Positions 45,311-57,185 are shown, counted from the first letter of the stretch. The stretch is 64,000 bases of DNA from Spironucleus salmonicida (GCA_000497125.2 CM035321.1:752001-816000), one strand, 5' to 3'. A program made the numbers and translations. Notes: generated by a model from the letters alone, not told the origin.

Positions 45311-46212
45311 ATATCAGTACGAGTAAACTGAAAACGCGCGCACGACGCTTTTCGCACTTTTACTACCCCTCCTTAACTGATATAACGCTCAAAAATTCCG
45401 CAAAAACGAAATCCGCTCCCTCGAAGTCGACCCCAAAAGTCATTTTTACGCGCCCTGCGAATAGTCAAATTTTCACCTCTAGAACCGCGTAAACTGCACT
45501 CCTGACCGATATAACCCATACACTGCTTATTAGCATTAATATTTGCTAAACACGCTCAGCCAAAGCGATAACGAGCACCCGAAAATTTAACATGCTGGAA
45601 ATCGCAGTTTGCGCAGTTCCTAGCAGGCCGAAACGCGATTTTCACGCGATTTGCAGCGCTTTAGCACGTCAAGTTTCTGGCTGAAACTGGAAATTATGAG
45701 TGCCAGAATGCGACGATTTCGCTGCGGGTTTCTCGCGTTTTGGAAGGGAAATTGAAGTTTTTAGTATGATATAACGGGCACCTCCGCAATTCGGTGAGAC
45801 TGGAGATTTCAGGGCTGAGAAGACAGTATGATGCTAGATAGGCAAAATAAGGAATATTCGTATTCTCTGTCGGAACGGTTCAGCGCGTAACGGGTAATAG
45901 TGCAATGGTGTAATGCAGAGTAGTAGTTAATATGCATGATAATACAGGTTAAATGGTGAGAAATGTGCTTCTGAAGTTAAATTGTGGTGGTGAAGGGCGT
46001 GTAAGGGGCGTTTGTGAGGCCAGCGGTTTCGGTTGTGGAAGATAAAATTAGATTACATGATAAAATAGGCAGTATTAAGAAAACGGGAGATGAGTTGTCA
46101 GTAGGTTTAGTCTGCCAAGGAGTGATAACAGGTAATGAGTAAATATGTTTTAGGTGGACAGGGGCAGGCAGTTAGAGTGGTGTCAATAAGTGCGCAGGAA
46201 TTAAGGCAAATG
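45311..46212. other. Unique spacer at the centre of the palindrome
   Basis: About 900 bp not repeated elsewhere in the window. It truncates a CRP gene on each side. Composition is GC-richer, and TGATATAA/CGATATAA occurs at 45310 (minus), 45378, 45505 and 45766. No convincing gene. A frame beginning at 46135 ([20 protein letters not shown]) may be the start of a gene cut by the right-hand junction. Confidence 0.6.
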
Positions 46213-46633
46213 AGGTATGGAACGCTGCTGGCGGGGCTGATGCCAAGAACTGTCTCGGTTGTCCCGTCGTTCTCGTACCAGATGCAGGAGCATGCACCGA
46301 TTACCTGTGTACCTGTGATGATGGAGCTACAAATATATGACCGGTTGCATTGACGCTACCAACTCCACTTTAGATTCAGCAAAGTGCAAACTTAACGCCC
46401 CCACCACCTGCGGCACCTGCCTGCCCGGGTACGTCTTCAAAGAGAATAAGTGCGAGGAATGCGCCCCTGGCTACTCCAAGGTCGGGGACTTCTGTTTTAA
46501 TGACGTAGACCCATCCTCCGCCAACAAGCTATCCGGGGGCGCCGTGGCGGGCATCGTGATCGCGGTCCTGGTGGTGGTGGGCGCAGTGGGCGGCGGTCTG
46601 GCTTACTACTTCGTCAAGAAAGGTAAGCAGTGA
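46213..46633 (+). pseudogene. 5'-truncated, frameshifted CRP gene (counterpart of A1)
   Basis: It starts abruptly in [20 protein letters not shown], loses one base around 46334 (TATGACCGGTTGC where others have TATGCACTGGATGC) so that a TGA appears, then continues [17 protein letters not shown] through the stalk, helix and VKKGKQ to TGA 46631-46633. A short ORF from 46337 could still encode the anchor region. Confidence 0.75.
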
Positions 46634-46974
46634 GGGTATTCATATACGCCAGTGCGGAGCGTTCCGCGGGCAGCTTCAGAGCATGCATGGGCGCACACCA
46701 GCCCAGCGGGGGGCAGGGCGGCTCCCGTCTGGTGGCCTGGCGGGCGAGTATATTAGCCAATATACGTAATTTCAAAACCACTCCAAAAACGGTTTCAACA
46801 ATTTGAGTGATTCGCGACAGGATAATTAGGTAGGCTATCGTGATTGTATTACTATAATAATACTCTGCAAACCACAATATTATGTTCGAATCTTTATACT
46901 TGCACTCTGCGTTGTGGTGTATATAAGTATCCGCGCATGTCCTAGGCGTGAAGTCGAATTCCCACTCCACCAAA
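46634..46974. other. Intergenic, candidate promoter of C2
   Basis: Nearly identical to 6767-7108. In this copy an ATG at 46882 (MFESLYLHSALWCIQVSAHV) is in frame with the CRP start at 46975; in copy A one extra C breaks the frame. That may offer an alternative, weakly hydrophobic N-terminus. Confidence 0.4.
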
Positions 46975-48096
46975 ATGCCAGAGACGTGCAAAACTGGTGC
47001 AGATTGCCCAGACGGCTTTGTTTGTCCAGGAGAACTAACTTCTATGTCATAGGACTGCGCCAAGTGTACGGTAGCCGGTTGTAAGACCTGCACTAAGGAC
47101 GCTCTGGGCACCTGTACGGAATGCTTACCTAGGTTCATTTTAGATGGTAGCGCATGCAGCGCCTGTTCCGCGGGGTGCGGCACTTGCACTTCTAGCACCG
47201 TTTGCACAAACTGTGACGACGGTTTCATGTTGAAGGATACTGCGTGTACCGCCTGCTCCGCCGGCTGCAAGACCTGTACTGCCGCTGATACCTGCACAGT
47301 TTGTAACGACGGTTTCGGACTTGCCATTGGTGCCTGCAAAGCGTGTCCGGCGAACTGTAAATAATGTGATGCTGGTGGGACCTGCTCGGCGTGCTACGAT
47401 GGATTCGTTATCAAGGGCACTAAATGCGACAAAGACGAGTGCGATGCAGAGACTCCCTGTAAAGCTGGAAAGTTCTGCAGTATGTTGGCAATAGGGAACA
47501 GATGCACTGATTGCTCTGGCGATTGCGGCAACTGCAGCAGCGCAACCCAGTGCACCACCTGCAAGAATACTCATGAGATGAACACCGACTAAACCTGCAC
47601 CGCACCTTGTGCGAATTTACCTGTAAATAAGGCCTGTATAAGCTCTGCTGCCGCCGACTGTGGAACTGATAAATAGCAGACCGCATGCAATTGCGGTGTT
47701 ACCGCCAAGAACTGCCTCGCCTGCCCCGTCGTTCCCGTACCCGCCCCAGGAACCTGCACCGACCCCCTGTGCACCTGTGCTGAGGAGGACAAAGAAACCT
47801 GCACTGGCTGCGTTGACGCTACCAACTACACTTTAGATTCAGCAAAGTGCAAACTTAACGCCCCCACCACCTGCGGCACCTGCCTGCCCGGGTACGTCTT
47901 CAAAGAGAATAAGTGCGAGGAATGCGCCCCTGGCTACTCCAAGGTCGGGGACTTCTGCTTTAATGACGTAGACCCATCTTCATCCAACAAGCTCTCCGGG
48001 GGCGCCGTGGCGGGCATCGTGATCGCGGTCCTGACGGTAGCTGGCGCAGTGGGCGGCGGTCTGGCTTACTACTTCGTCAAGCGGGCGCGGAAGTGA
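46975..48096 (+). CDS. Cysteine-rich membrane protein (VSP-like), 373 aa, C2
   Basis: ATG 46975, TGA 48094-48096. The N-terminal half follows A2 ([33 protein letters not shown]). From about residue 200 it switches to the A1/C4 type ([32 protein letters not shown]). In the conserved NTDQTC motif the Gln is TAA here and CAG in every other copy, a clear recoding example. The linker [14 protein letters not shown], helix and tail VKRARK close the protein. No classical signal peptide, unless the in-frame ATG at 46882 is used. Confidence 0.83.
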
Positions 48097-48430
48097 GGGT
48101 ATTCTAACATCATATACTTAGCCGATACAATACAGCAAGGGTTTCTAAAAATTGCATATTATATTATTACGACATTAAAGCAGATTCAGCTCTCCGTTTT
48201 ATTTTAGATATATGGTAATATGAAATTATGTCCCAGAATATCCAATATCCTAAAATATCCTTCCAAAGCAGTTTTTGGAGATATTACTATTTTTAGTTAG
48301 TATAGTAATATACACCTAATAAGGTAACAATACGTTTCAAAATTTTCGTATTTATATTATATACCTATTTAAAAGTAGGATTCTGAGTATGAGTTTCGTA
48401 TAAAAAATAACATTTTCATACCACCCCAAA

Positions 48431-49483
48431 ATGACAGAAACTTGCACTTCGGGATCTCCTTGTCCTGCAGGCTTTGTTTGTCCTACGGAAGCTACGGATG
48501 AGACATAAGATTGCTTAAAATGCACTGCTGCAGATTGCTAGACCTGTACTAAGGACGCTCTAGCTACCTGCACAGCCTGCCAACCAGAGTTCTTCCTGGA
48601 CACCGATAAGTGCTCGGCCTGCTCCCCCGGGTGCAAGACCTGTTCCGCAGCTGAAACCTGCACAGTTTGCAATGATAGTTATGTAATGGACTCTAGTGCC
48701 TGCAAGGCGTGTCCAGCGAACTGTAAAACATGTAATAACGATGGTGAAACCTGCACAGTATGTAACGACGGCTTCGTTATCAGGGACACCAAATGCGACA
48801 AGGACGAGTGCGATGCCGATACTCCATGTAAGGGTGACAGTAAGTTCTGCAATATTTTGCAAGCAGGGAACAGATGTAATAATTGCGAAACGAACTGTAA
48901 ATCCTGCACCAGTGCCGATAGATGCACGGCTTGCAATCATGATTATGAGCTGAACACCGATTATACCTGCTCTAAAGAATGTGATCTTATAAATGCCAAC
49001 GAAGCATGCGTTAGTACAAAAAATGTTCCATGTGGAGGTCAAGGATAGCAGACTGCCTGCAATTGTGGAGTAGCAAAGAACTGCTTCACCTGCCCTGTCG
49101 TATAGCCCCCGAAGCCTGACCCCAACAACTGCGCTAACAAGTTCTGCAGCTGCTAATCAGGATCCCCTGATGCCTGCACAGGCTGCATAGATACTGTAAA
49201 CTTCACATTTGCTAACAGTAAATGCACCACCAAGGCCCCCAAAACCTGCGGCACCTGCCTGCCAGGCTATGTACTTAAGAAAGGCAAATGTGAGGAATGC
49301 AAAAGTAACTACACTAAGATAGGAGAGTTCTGTTTCAAGTCATCCGAGGAGGCCGCTCTTGGTGGTATCTCTGGCGGGGAGATCACGGCCATCACTATCG
49401 CAGCCTTGGTGGTCATATGCGGTGTGGGCAATTGTATTCTATTGTACTTCCTCAAGAAGGCTAGGAAGCAATAATTGAAGTGA
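48431..49483 (+). CDS. Cysteine-rich membrane protein, divergent subfamily, 350 aa, C3
   Basis: ATG 48431, TGA 49481-49483. Mirror twin of B3 with almost no differences. Relative to A3 it carries KGDSKFCNILQAGN where A3 has KAGKFCNILQAGN, and TAA (Gln) in CSCQSGSPDAC where A3 has GAA. Helix and KKARK tail as in A3. Confidence 0.82.
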
Positions 49484-49519
49484 TTTAGTAGTTTTGGGAA
49501 ACCTCAGATAAGCTAGAGT

Positions 49520-49535
49520 CCGTTAGCTCTAACGG
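49520..49535. other. Conserved small inverted repeat downstream of C3
   Basis: Same hairpin-forming sequence as 9661-9676. Confidence 0.4.
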
Positions 49536-49889
49536 GTTACTCAATTTTGTGTGGAGCCAATTAAGAATAGTAGCTTACTAGTAGGCGCCATCAATATTTA
49601 TATTTTGCTAATATAAGCTAATTGAACCTAATCTCAACACTAATCCGCTGGCTTAGAACATAAAAATGCTATTTCTTGTATACGTACTATTATATAGTTG
49701 AAGTTTTTGGTTTAGTAATTGTATACTATTTTTCTATTATTAATTATTATACCCTTCAATATAAACTTTTATTCCAAATTATTATTCATTACCTACTAAT
49801 CAATATACACTAAACGTCATTATAACATTTTCCACCAGACGAGGCTCACCCTCTTAATCTGAACGAGTAGGGCCACTTTACAGAATCAA

Positions 49890-50105
49890 GTGCTCCCCCT
49901 TTTGCAGCTCACCTGCTTCGACTCCCCGTCCGCCACTTTCACGGCTACCTTCTCAAGGACGCCAAGTGCGAGGACTGCGCTTCCGAATTCACCAAGGTCG
50001 GGTCCTTCTGCCTCCTACCTGCCCAGGAGTCTTCATCCAACAAGCTACCCGGGGGCATCGTGATCGCGGTCCTGGCGGTGGCTGGCGCAGTGGGCGCGGA
50101 AGTGA
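49890..50105 (+). pseudogene. Chimeric ectodomain/CRP fragment (unit C copy)
   Basis: As 10031-10246, with a local replacement ([12 protein letters not shown] in place of [12 protein letters not shown]) typical of a CRP-to-CRP conversion patch. Confidence 0.7.
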
Positions 50106-50482
50106 CCTAGTATTAGAATGAATGTTTCCACTTTTACAAATTCCTTCAACAAAACTTAAATCTCTTTACCCAACCCTAATATATACTACAAATGACTTTA
50201 TAATTTTTACTCCAAATATCGCTAACCTAAATTGATTATTGCGAGAAAAATGCGTTGTTCTATCAATAATAGTTGTTGTCACTCCATTAGAATCATTTTC
50301 AATGGAAACAGTAAAATTTAGTTTCGCTATGATAGCCTTTTATTTTACGATAATAAGTATATTTAATATACACTTTTTACTATCTGGATTCTATTATTTT
50401 GCACCTAAAAATACATTTTCGCAAGTATTAATATAGGCAAGCCTATAAATTTTACTGGTTCTTCACTATTACGCAAGACTCA

Positions 50483-52012
50483 ATGCTCCACCTTTTGCAG
50501 TTCACCTGCTTCGACTCGGCCCCCTCCGCTTTCACGGCGCAGCCACTGGCGTTACAGTCCGCCATCTGCCGCTACCTGGACGGCCGGTTCGCGGTTCCCA
50601 CCCTCACGTTGGGGCGAACGGTGTTCGTCGCCAGCAGCATCGCCTTCTCGGCCACGAGCCCGCTGGTGCTCCGCCTCGAGTGCCCACCGCCCTCTGCACT
50701 GCCGCTGGATGCAGATAGCTGCCGCGCGTGCTAGCAAGGTCGGCAGCGGGCGTGCCAGGATGCGGCCCTGGCCTCCATAGCGAGTATCCAGTTCGACTTC
50801 CACGCCGAGCAGGTCCAGATGGCGTTCTCGCCCGGCATCTACCTGGTGCAGTCGCTTGACGCGCGGAGCTGCCTGCTCGGCTACACTATTCGCTACTTCC
50901 CCGAGAAGATAGTCTTCACCGGGCCCCGTTCCTCTGCCTGCTGCAGCTTTCCGACGCCGTGAGGGCGCTGATGGCGCGCAGGAAGTGCAAGCCCCCGATA
51001 GGGAGCGTGCCCCAGGACTGCCCGTGGGTGCAGCTCGTCGTGAACGGGGAGGTGCTCAACGTGGCGAACAGCAATCTGGAGAGCGCGGTCCACTTCCAGC
51101 TCGCGGTCGCGGTGGAGAGGAATACCGGAAAGACCGCCGCAGTCGACATGCCGGTCGCCTCTGCCACCTACCTCACCGGTGAAGCGCTGGTAGAAGAGCT
51201 AGAAGGTGACGCCGACTGCTACTCGGTCATCTCGCTGAGCGCCTTCCAGGACCATGTGAACGTCACCTTCGCCGCCAACGCGGGTGCGGTGAACTGCCAG
51301 CAACACGTCTACGACCGCGCTCTGCTGCAGATCCAGGGCGTCACGACGCAGTTTTACAAATTGGTCAGCGAGGTGCCCAGCCTGCCAGAGTGGAACGGGA
51401 GCGTAATACTGAATACTGCGAATGCGGAGAACGCCACCGAGTTCGGCGGGAACCTCACCATCGCGCTGGACGGCAGGCGGAGCGCCTAGTACCTCTATAT
51501 CTAGTATACCAGGGAGGATACCACTCTACTTGAAGAAGACTCCAAGATAAGCGACACAGGGGATGTACCGCAGCCCAACCCTAATTTTGTTCGACCGTTC
51601 CACTTCCATAGCGGCCCAGCCGATCCCCTGGGTGGACCGAAACCAGACCATCTCTGTGACAATGATCGCGGTGTCCCCTACTAGTTCGTGTGGGAGCAGC
51701 GGCCTTCAGATGTAGGCGGGCAGTACTGCTACGAGATAACTAATGTAAAATCGAACGAACTAGCTGCACGAGAAACCGGCGGCGCTGTATGTGACCATTG
51801 ACCATAAGTTCCTGGCAGATAACCTAGTTCTAAGCGCCCGACTTCCATAAATCTACTGGAAGCAGATCCTGGTTGTGCTTATCGGTGCGACATGGTTTAG
51901 TTTTAAAATAGCTGTACTCGGGTATGCGATCGTGGAAAGCCCTGTAGGTAAAAAGATAGGTGAAGAAGGCGCAGCTGATGTTAAATGGGTGATAATATTT
52001 GATTTTCTGTGA
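50483..52012 (+). pseudogene. Frameshifted ectodomain gene (unit C copy)
   Basis: Mirror of 40583-42112: same 105-bp deletion, same frame break in GGGCCCC near 50922, and additional small changes towards the 3' end (a different sequence replaces the QNDIVTLEEYS part). It ends in the homologue of the C-terminal helix. Non-functional unless several frameshifts are bypassed. Confidence 0.8.
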
Positions 52013-52185
52013 CCTTCAGAGTCTTTAGTGAGGAGGAAGGATGTTTGATACCAGATATCAGGAATAAATAGAATGGGTATCATTGATGGAAAGCAGTAAG
52101 TGTGATAAAATAGCTCAGAGTCAGAGTACCAGAAGGGGGAAAGGATAGCTGCAAATATATGATATTGGAGAAAATATTAGGTTGA

Positions 52186-53104
52186 TCATGATGTGAGGGT
52201 GAAAGTTATGGCTTGGAACAATTTACTAGAAAGGCTAATAAACTTGATCTCGCAGAAATTATGGTAGGCCTGATGCTTGAGAGCCAGCTATTTAGGCTGT
52301 AGAGATTGCTCAAATAGGGTATAAATAGTAAATTATAGGCTAAATGGGATGGCTAGTTATGCGATTTGCTTGAGTTTGCATTAGATAATTAGATGATAGT
52401 TCTATGATTATACTAATGCATATTTACGGATAAAAATATCGCTTTAACGCAACATTGCAAGCAAATGATCTTAGTACACAAATTGAGCCAAAATTTCCAA
52501 GATAGAATCTAGATTCATGCTGCACTAGCGCGCAACACGATTGTACTCAGGAACAATAACAGCCACAAGTTTTTCATCTACCCAATTGCAAATATGACAA
52601 TATTCAGTTCATTGGTCGAAAAGTGAGCTGGAACACATAGCACCTTACCCAGAAACCTTATATGCCTAATAGCTAGAAGAAAACCGCAAAATAGCTAGCA
52701 GAGGTTTCATTTTTACGAATGAAGTGGAAAATTTATTACTTATGGTACAATATACTCTAGAGCATCAATTCGGCAGCGCGCGAGTCATATCCAGATGGTA
52801 TCGAAATCAAGCCATTTAGACGCACGTTCCATAATTATAATATGCAATATTGATCGTAATATGGGTATTCTTAGTATTTCCCAAATCTACTAAACGCCTT
52901 GCCAGCCCACGGCGTCCTCTTTTCCACCCTCCGGACGCGTAACACCCGGCGAGTCGCAGCTGTGTCCAATATACCCAAATCGCAATTATGACCCTCCAAC
53001 CACCCTGCATCACCCAGTTACACCAGACCGTCCAAAATCCTCCCGTCGCTCCCCTGCACACCCAAAACCAGAAACCGCAAAAACTCCAGAAAATGCTGTC
53101 TAGT
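52186..53104 (-). pseudogene. Eroded protein-coding relic, unknown family (unit C copy)
   Basis: Mirror of 39491-40409. Confidence 0.4.
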
Positions 53105-53607
53105 TCATTCCGTTCCGCGCTCCGAGCACCTGCTAAGAGAACGTCGCTGAATCGCTTCCATGGGCGGCATTTGCATGATCGCTCTTCGTGGTGACCAGAT
53201 ACGATAACCTCTAATAAACTAACCAGCAGCGTCTGCAGCTGAAGCTTGTAATGACTATTTAGAGTGGCGGAGATTGTAATTAATAGATACGATAGTTTAT
53301 GTGGAAGGGAAAAGATGCCGAGTTGGAAGTGCACAAACTGCTCAAATTGACGTAAATCGTGCATTGCACCCGCCAATGCGCCGCATTAGCATGGAAATGC
53401 TAGAAAGAGTTCTCGGTTTGATGCTAAAAAGTGTCTGTGCAGGTCGAATTCAGAGGGAAATGCTGGCTGCACTTTCGTGACGCTCAGTCTAAATTTACAG
53501 TTTTCTTGCTTTCAGGTTAATTGGAGCGGAGTTGGTTTTGTGAGATAAGAAGAGGGCAGGAGAGCGCGGTACGGATTCTGGGAATTTCGAGGTCCTATGT
53601 GCGCTTT

Positions 53608-53842
53608 GGAGCGGAGTTCGAGATAAAATTTAATATGCTTTATCAGACAGTTCTGGAATTGCTGGGTTGATAATATTACTTGTATCTGAAGTTCTGCCCG
53701 TTGGGGGAACTAATAAAACACTACCTTCTGGAACTTACTTACTGCTGTAAGGCATATAAATAACATGATGGCGCCAATTTAATAGCTTTCAGCACTACCA
53801 ATCCACCAGGTTAAAATAAGCTTTCCTCAGTTAAAAATAATC
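53608..53842. repeat. Dispersed ~240-bp repeat (unit C copy)
   Basis: Same as 13855-14089. Confidence 0.6.
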
Positions 53843-54365
53843 CTAATGCTCCATTTGGTAGTAACTTGAATTTTATCACGTGCGTAAAAGTGCACATATG
53901 TAAGTATCTTCCCTCAGTAGCGCATCTCTCATGCCTGCAACGCTTAGCCCATCGTGGATACGCTTCGAGCAAATCGGTAGCTTTTAGTCAGAAAAATAAA
54001 TCTACCCATTTTTGGATGAGATACAGGATATGCCTTACATTCCTTCTACACCTATTTAGTGAATCATAACTGCACTTCCCAAACTATCACGGTACGATGG
54101 ACCTTGAAAGGAGGGTGCTTATCTAGGGCAGTACCAGGAGCCGGTTGGAGGGTTTAAATAATGTTTGACGTGAGATTAGAAAATTAGCATAGTAGTACAC
54201 AGCCTATCGCATGCAGCTAATCAGCCAATTTGGTAAAATTGCAGTGGAGAGCCACATAAATTTTAAAGCAGCAGTCGCAACCTGCACGCCTGGAATTTAA
54301 GTTATGTGAAAAGATAATATAATGACTTTGATTGCTATGCTATCAAATTATTGCAGCTGCTGGGC

Positions 54366-54791
54366 GTCAGAAGGCATGGCAGTAGAGAATGGAAAATACC
54401 AAATATGAGAAAATGTTTATATAGTATATAATACAAGTATACTTTATCTCGCAGAATGACTGCTGGCTAACTGGGAGCCGAAGTGGTTCTGCGGCCTTGG
54501 CGATGCTGCAGTGGTGCTGAGTTGATTATGAGGTTAGTGGAAATGAAGCTGCAGATGGTTCGGGAAAATGTGCTCCGCTGCGAACACGGCTTTGGCCACC
54601 CGTGCGACCAAGTAGGGAGGCGCTGGTAGGGTGGTGCTGTAGATGGGAAAGGAAGCACAGTGGGGTAAACTGACCTGCTGATTAGTTTCGAGGCGCTGCA
54701 ATATTTTAGATGCACCGATTCAGCGATCGTCTATGTAGCGATAGCTGGTGGGCTGGCTAGTTTCTAAGCCTTTAACTGAACTTGAAATGTT
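54366..54791 (-). pseudogene. Eroded relic with in-frame TGA (unit C copy)
   Basis: Mirror of 37803-38228, including the internal TGA (54720-54722). Confidence 0.4.
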
Positions 54792-55050
54792 TAACTATAT
54801 GTGCTCCTTGTGGCTAGTGGGCCAAGTATACTCAATTTACGTACCTGAATTCCAACTCCTACTACCCTCCCCATTTTCCCAATGTTGTTGCACGCCTTAT
54901 CCGCGAACTTGTTTCCACCTAATATGTGCACATTAGTGTGTATTTCTGCATAATACCTGTTTTTGGTATTGTGATGTGAAAGTAATTTGGTATTATATAT
55001 TATACTCACAACTTATGCAAATTATATTACATTTTATATATCATTAATTA

Positions 55051-55083
55051 ATGCTATTCGTTATATTAATATAGTTTTTCTGA
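55051..55083 (+). other. Conserved hydrophobic mini-ORF upstream of C4
   Basis: MLFVILIQFF followed by TGA; see 15299-15331. The single change against unit A is Leu to Phe, keeping it hydrophobic. Confidence 0.25.
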
Positions 55084-55204
55084 AGTAATAAAGCGGACAA
55101 TAAGGTAATAATATTAACTTTTATTTTTTGCAATTATCTTCAGGTATATAATTAACTAATATAGGGATTTTTTTTGAAACTGTATCTTTATTAAAACACC
55201 AAGA

Positions 55205-56176
55205 ATGGATGAAAAGTGTGATAACGCTACAAAAGTTTGCCCAGAGATGAAGGCATGCCCAGTTGATGCTACAAGCGATGTCCCAGCTGACTGCGTCGAC
55301 TGCACATCTGGTGCAGAACATTGTGTTGGATGCGCTATCGGTTCAGTAGATGTCTGCAGCGCATGCGCTCCTAAGTTTTTCTTGAATAGTGAGACCGCAT
55401 GTATTGCCTGCTCTGCCAACTGCATCACCTGCTCCACCGCTGAAAAGTGCACGGTATGTGCCGATGGATACGAAGTTAAGGCTGATGTTTGTGTAGTCAA
55501 GGGCGCCATCGTCAACGAGTGCGATGACAAAACACTTTGCATGGATGGTAAGTTCTGCGAGATTAAGTCTACTGGAAATGTCTGCTCGGATTGTTCTGGT
55601 GAGTGTGCAAACTGCAGCAGCGCTACCAAATGCACGACCTGCAAGGCTACCCACGAGATGAACACCGATCAGACCTGCACCGCACCTTGTGCGAATTTAC
55701 CTGTAAATAAGGCCTGTATAAGCTCTGCTGCCGCTGACTGTGGAACTGATAAATAGCAGACCGCATGCAATTGCGGCGCTGCAGCCAAGAACTGCCTCGC
55801 CTGCCCCGTCGTTCCCGTACCCGCCCCAGGAACCTGCACCGACACCCTGTGCACCTGTGCTGATGGAGCTAAGGGAGTATGCACCGGATGCATTGACGTC
55901 GCCAACTACGACTTTGACGATGCCAAGTGCAAGCCCAAGGCCCCCACCACCTGCGCCACCTGCCTGCCCGGTTACGTCCTCAAGGACGCCAAGTGCGAGG
56001 AGTGCGCCCCTGGCTACTCCAAGGTCGGAACATTCTGCTTCCTACCCGTGCCGGAGTCTTCATCCAACAAGCTCTCCGGGGGCGCCGTGGCGGGCATCGT
56101 GATCGCGGTCCTGGTGGTAGCTGGCGCAGTGGGCGGCGGGCTCGCTTTCTACTTCATCAAGAAAGGTAAGAAGTGA
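55205..56176 (+). CDS. Cysteine-rich membrane protein (VSP-like), 323 aa, C4
   Basis: ATG 55205, TGA 56174-56176; one TAG (Gln) at 55754. After [20 protein letters not shown] the block [20 protein letters not shown] resembles A1 rather than B4/A4. The middle block ([19 protein letters not shown]) equals A4. The stalk and linker ([31 protein letters not shown]) equal those of the truncated gene B2. The gene is therefore a mosaic of at least three cluster members. Helix [20 protein letters not shown] and tail FIKKGKK. No signal peptide. Confidence 0.83.
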
Positions 56177-56726
56177 TATTTTACTTTTAGATTGGTTTGA
56201 CTTAAGGTTGGGATAATTTGGTTTATCAATTATAGACAGCAAATAAGTACTAAGTGATAAATCTTAACTGGGATTGTCGTTAACTTCTTCTATGCCTACT
56301 AAGACTGAAGGTGCTTATTTTGATACTAGTAACTGAATTACTAGGATAGTGAATGCACATCGGCTAGCCCCCCATTAGGTATGGCTACCCTTATTTCATG
56401 TGCATACGACTGTGCTGCATAAATGGTCATTGCCAGCCAATAAGTCCTGAATTTAGAACTACAGTGCGGTATGACCAACTAGGGAAATACTGGACGCTAT
56501 GCTTCCGTAAATTTATCTGAGATATCAACCACTATGTTGGCTCTATGATATATTTAGTCTACTAGGAATCCAATCAGCTTAGGTATTTATATCGAAAAAC
56601 GTTTAGATAAAATTTTCATTTTTGTTTCTGAAGGTTAAGTAAATGATTGAGTTTATAATGAGTCCGTTAGAATAATAATATAATTTATACAATAAAATCA
56701 ACAATTACCATTTAATACAGGTTTGA
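56177..56726. other. 3' flank of C4 and end of the A/C homology
   Basis: Homologous to 16428-16830 up to about 56580; beyond that it matches only the left palindrome arm. No gene seen. Confidence 0.5.
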
Positions 56727-57185
56727 TATATAAGCGTATTTAAAAACCTTGAATGTTACCTCTCATTATACTTTACAAGTTTAGTTAGCAATAATATCAC
56801 TATAATTATAAACAAAATAATTATTTATCTATTGTATACGATCTTATATGTATCGGTCCGTAATACTTTATTGTATAACGCGTAAAGTGATCATACTGAA
56901 TTTGAAGAACTAGCAAGTACTAGGCTGAGTAACAAACTCAGACAAGAGCTAGATTTTTGTTTATTAGGTATATACAAGCTTACAGTGATAATATTATAAT
57001 TATTTACTGGGTGTGGGCCAAGGATAGTACTCATAATAAAATTATGCATTTCTAAAATGAATATACTGATTATAGTATAATACACTAATAATTGAAGTAA
57101 TTTATCGGAAAGGTTCGCCAGCACCAGTAATAACTATATTAAGTAGCAAATAAAAATATTGTTAAGCTGAATAGTTGTATTGTAA
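56727..57185. other. Region open on both strands (mirror copy)
   Basis: Mirror of 35413-35871. The plus-strand frame 56727-57095 (TGA 57093) is the more protein-like one; a GAA of the left copy is TAA (Gln) here. Confidence 0.3.

Larger units (their letters stand above)
46213..56580 (+). repeat. Unit C: direct copy of unit A and inverted copy of unit B
   Basis: Aligned with unit A at offset 39867 near 46.6 kb, 39856 near 48.4 kb and 39752 near 55.2 kb. The drift is mainly the 105-bp deletion. Confidence 0.85.
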
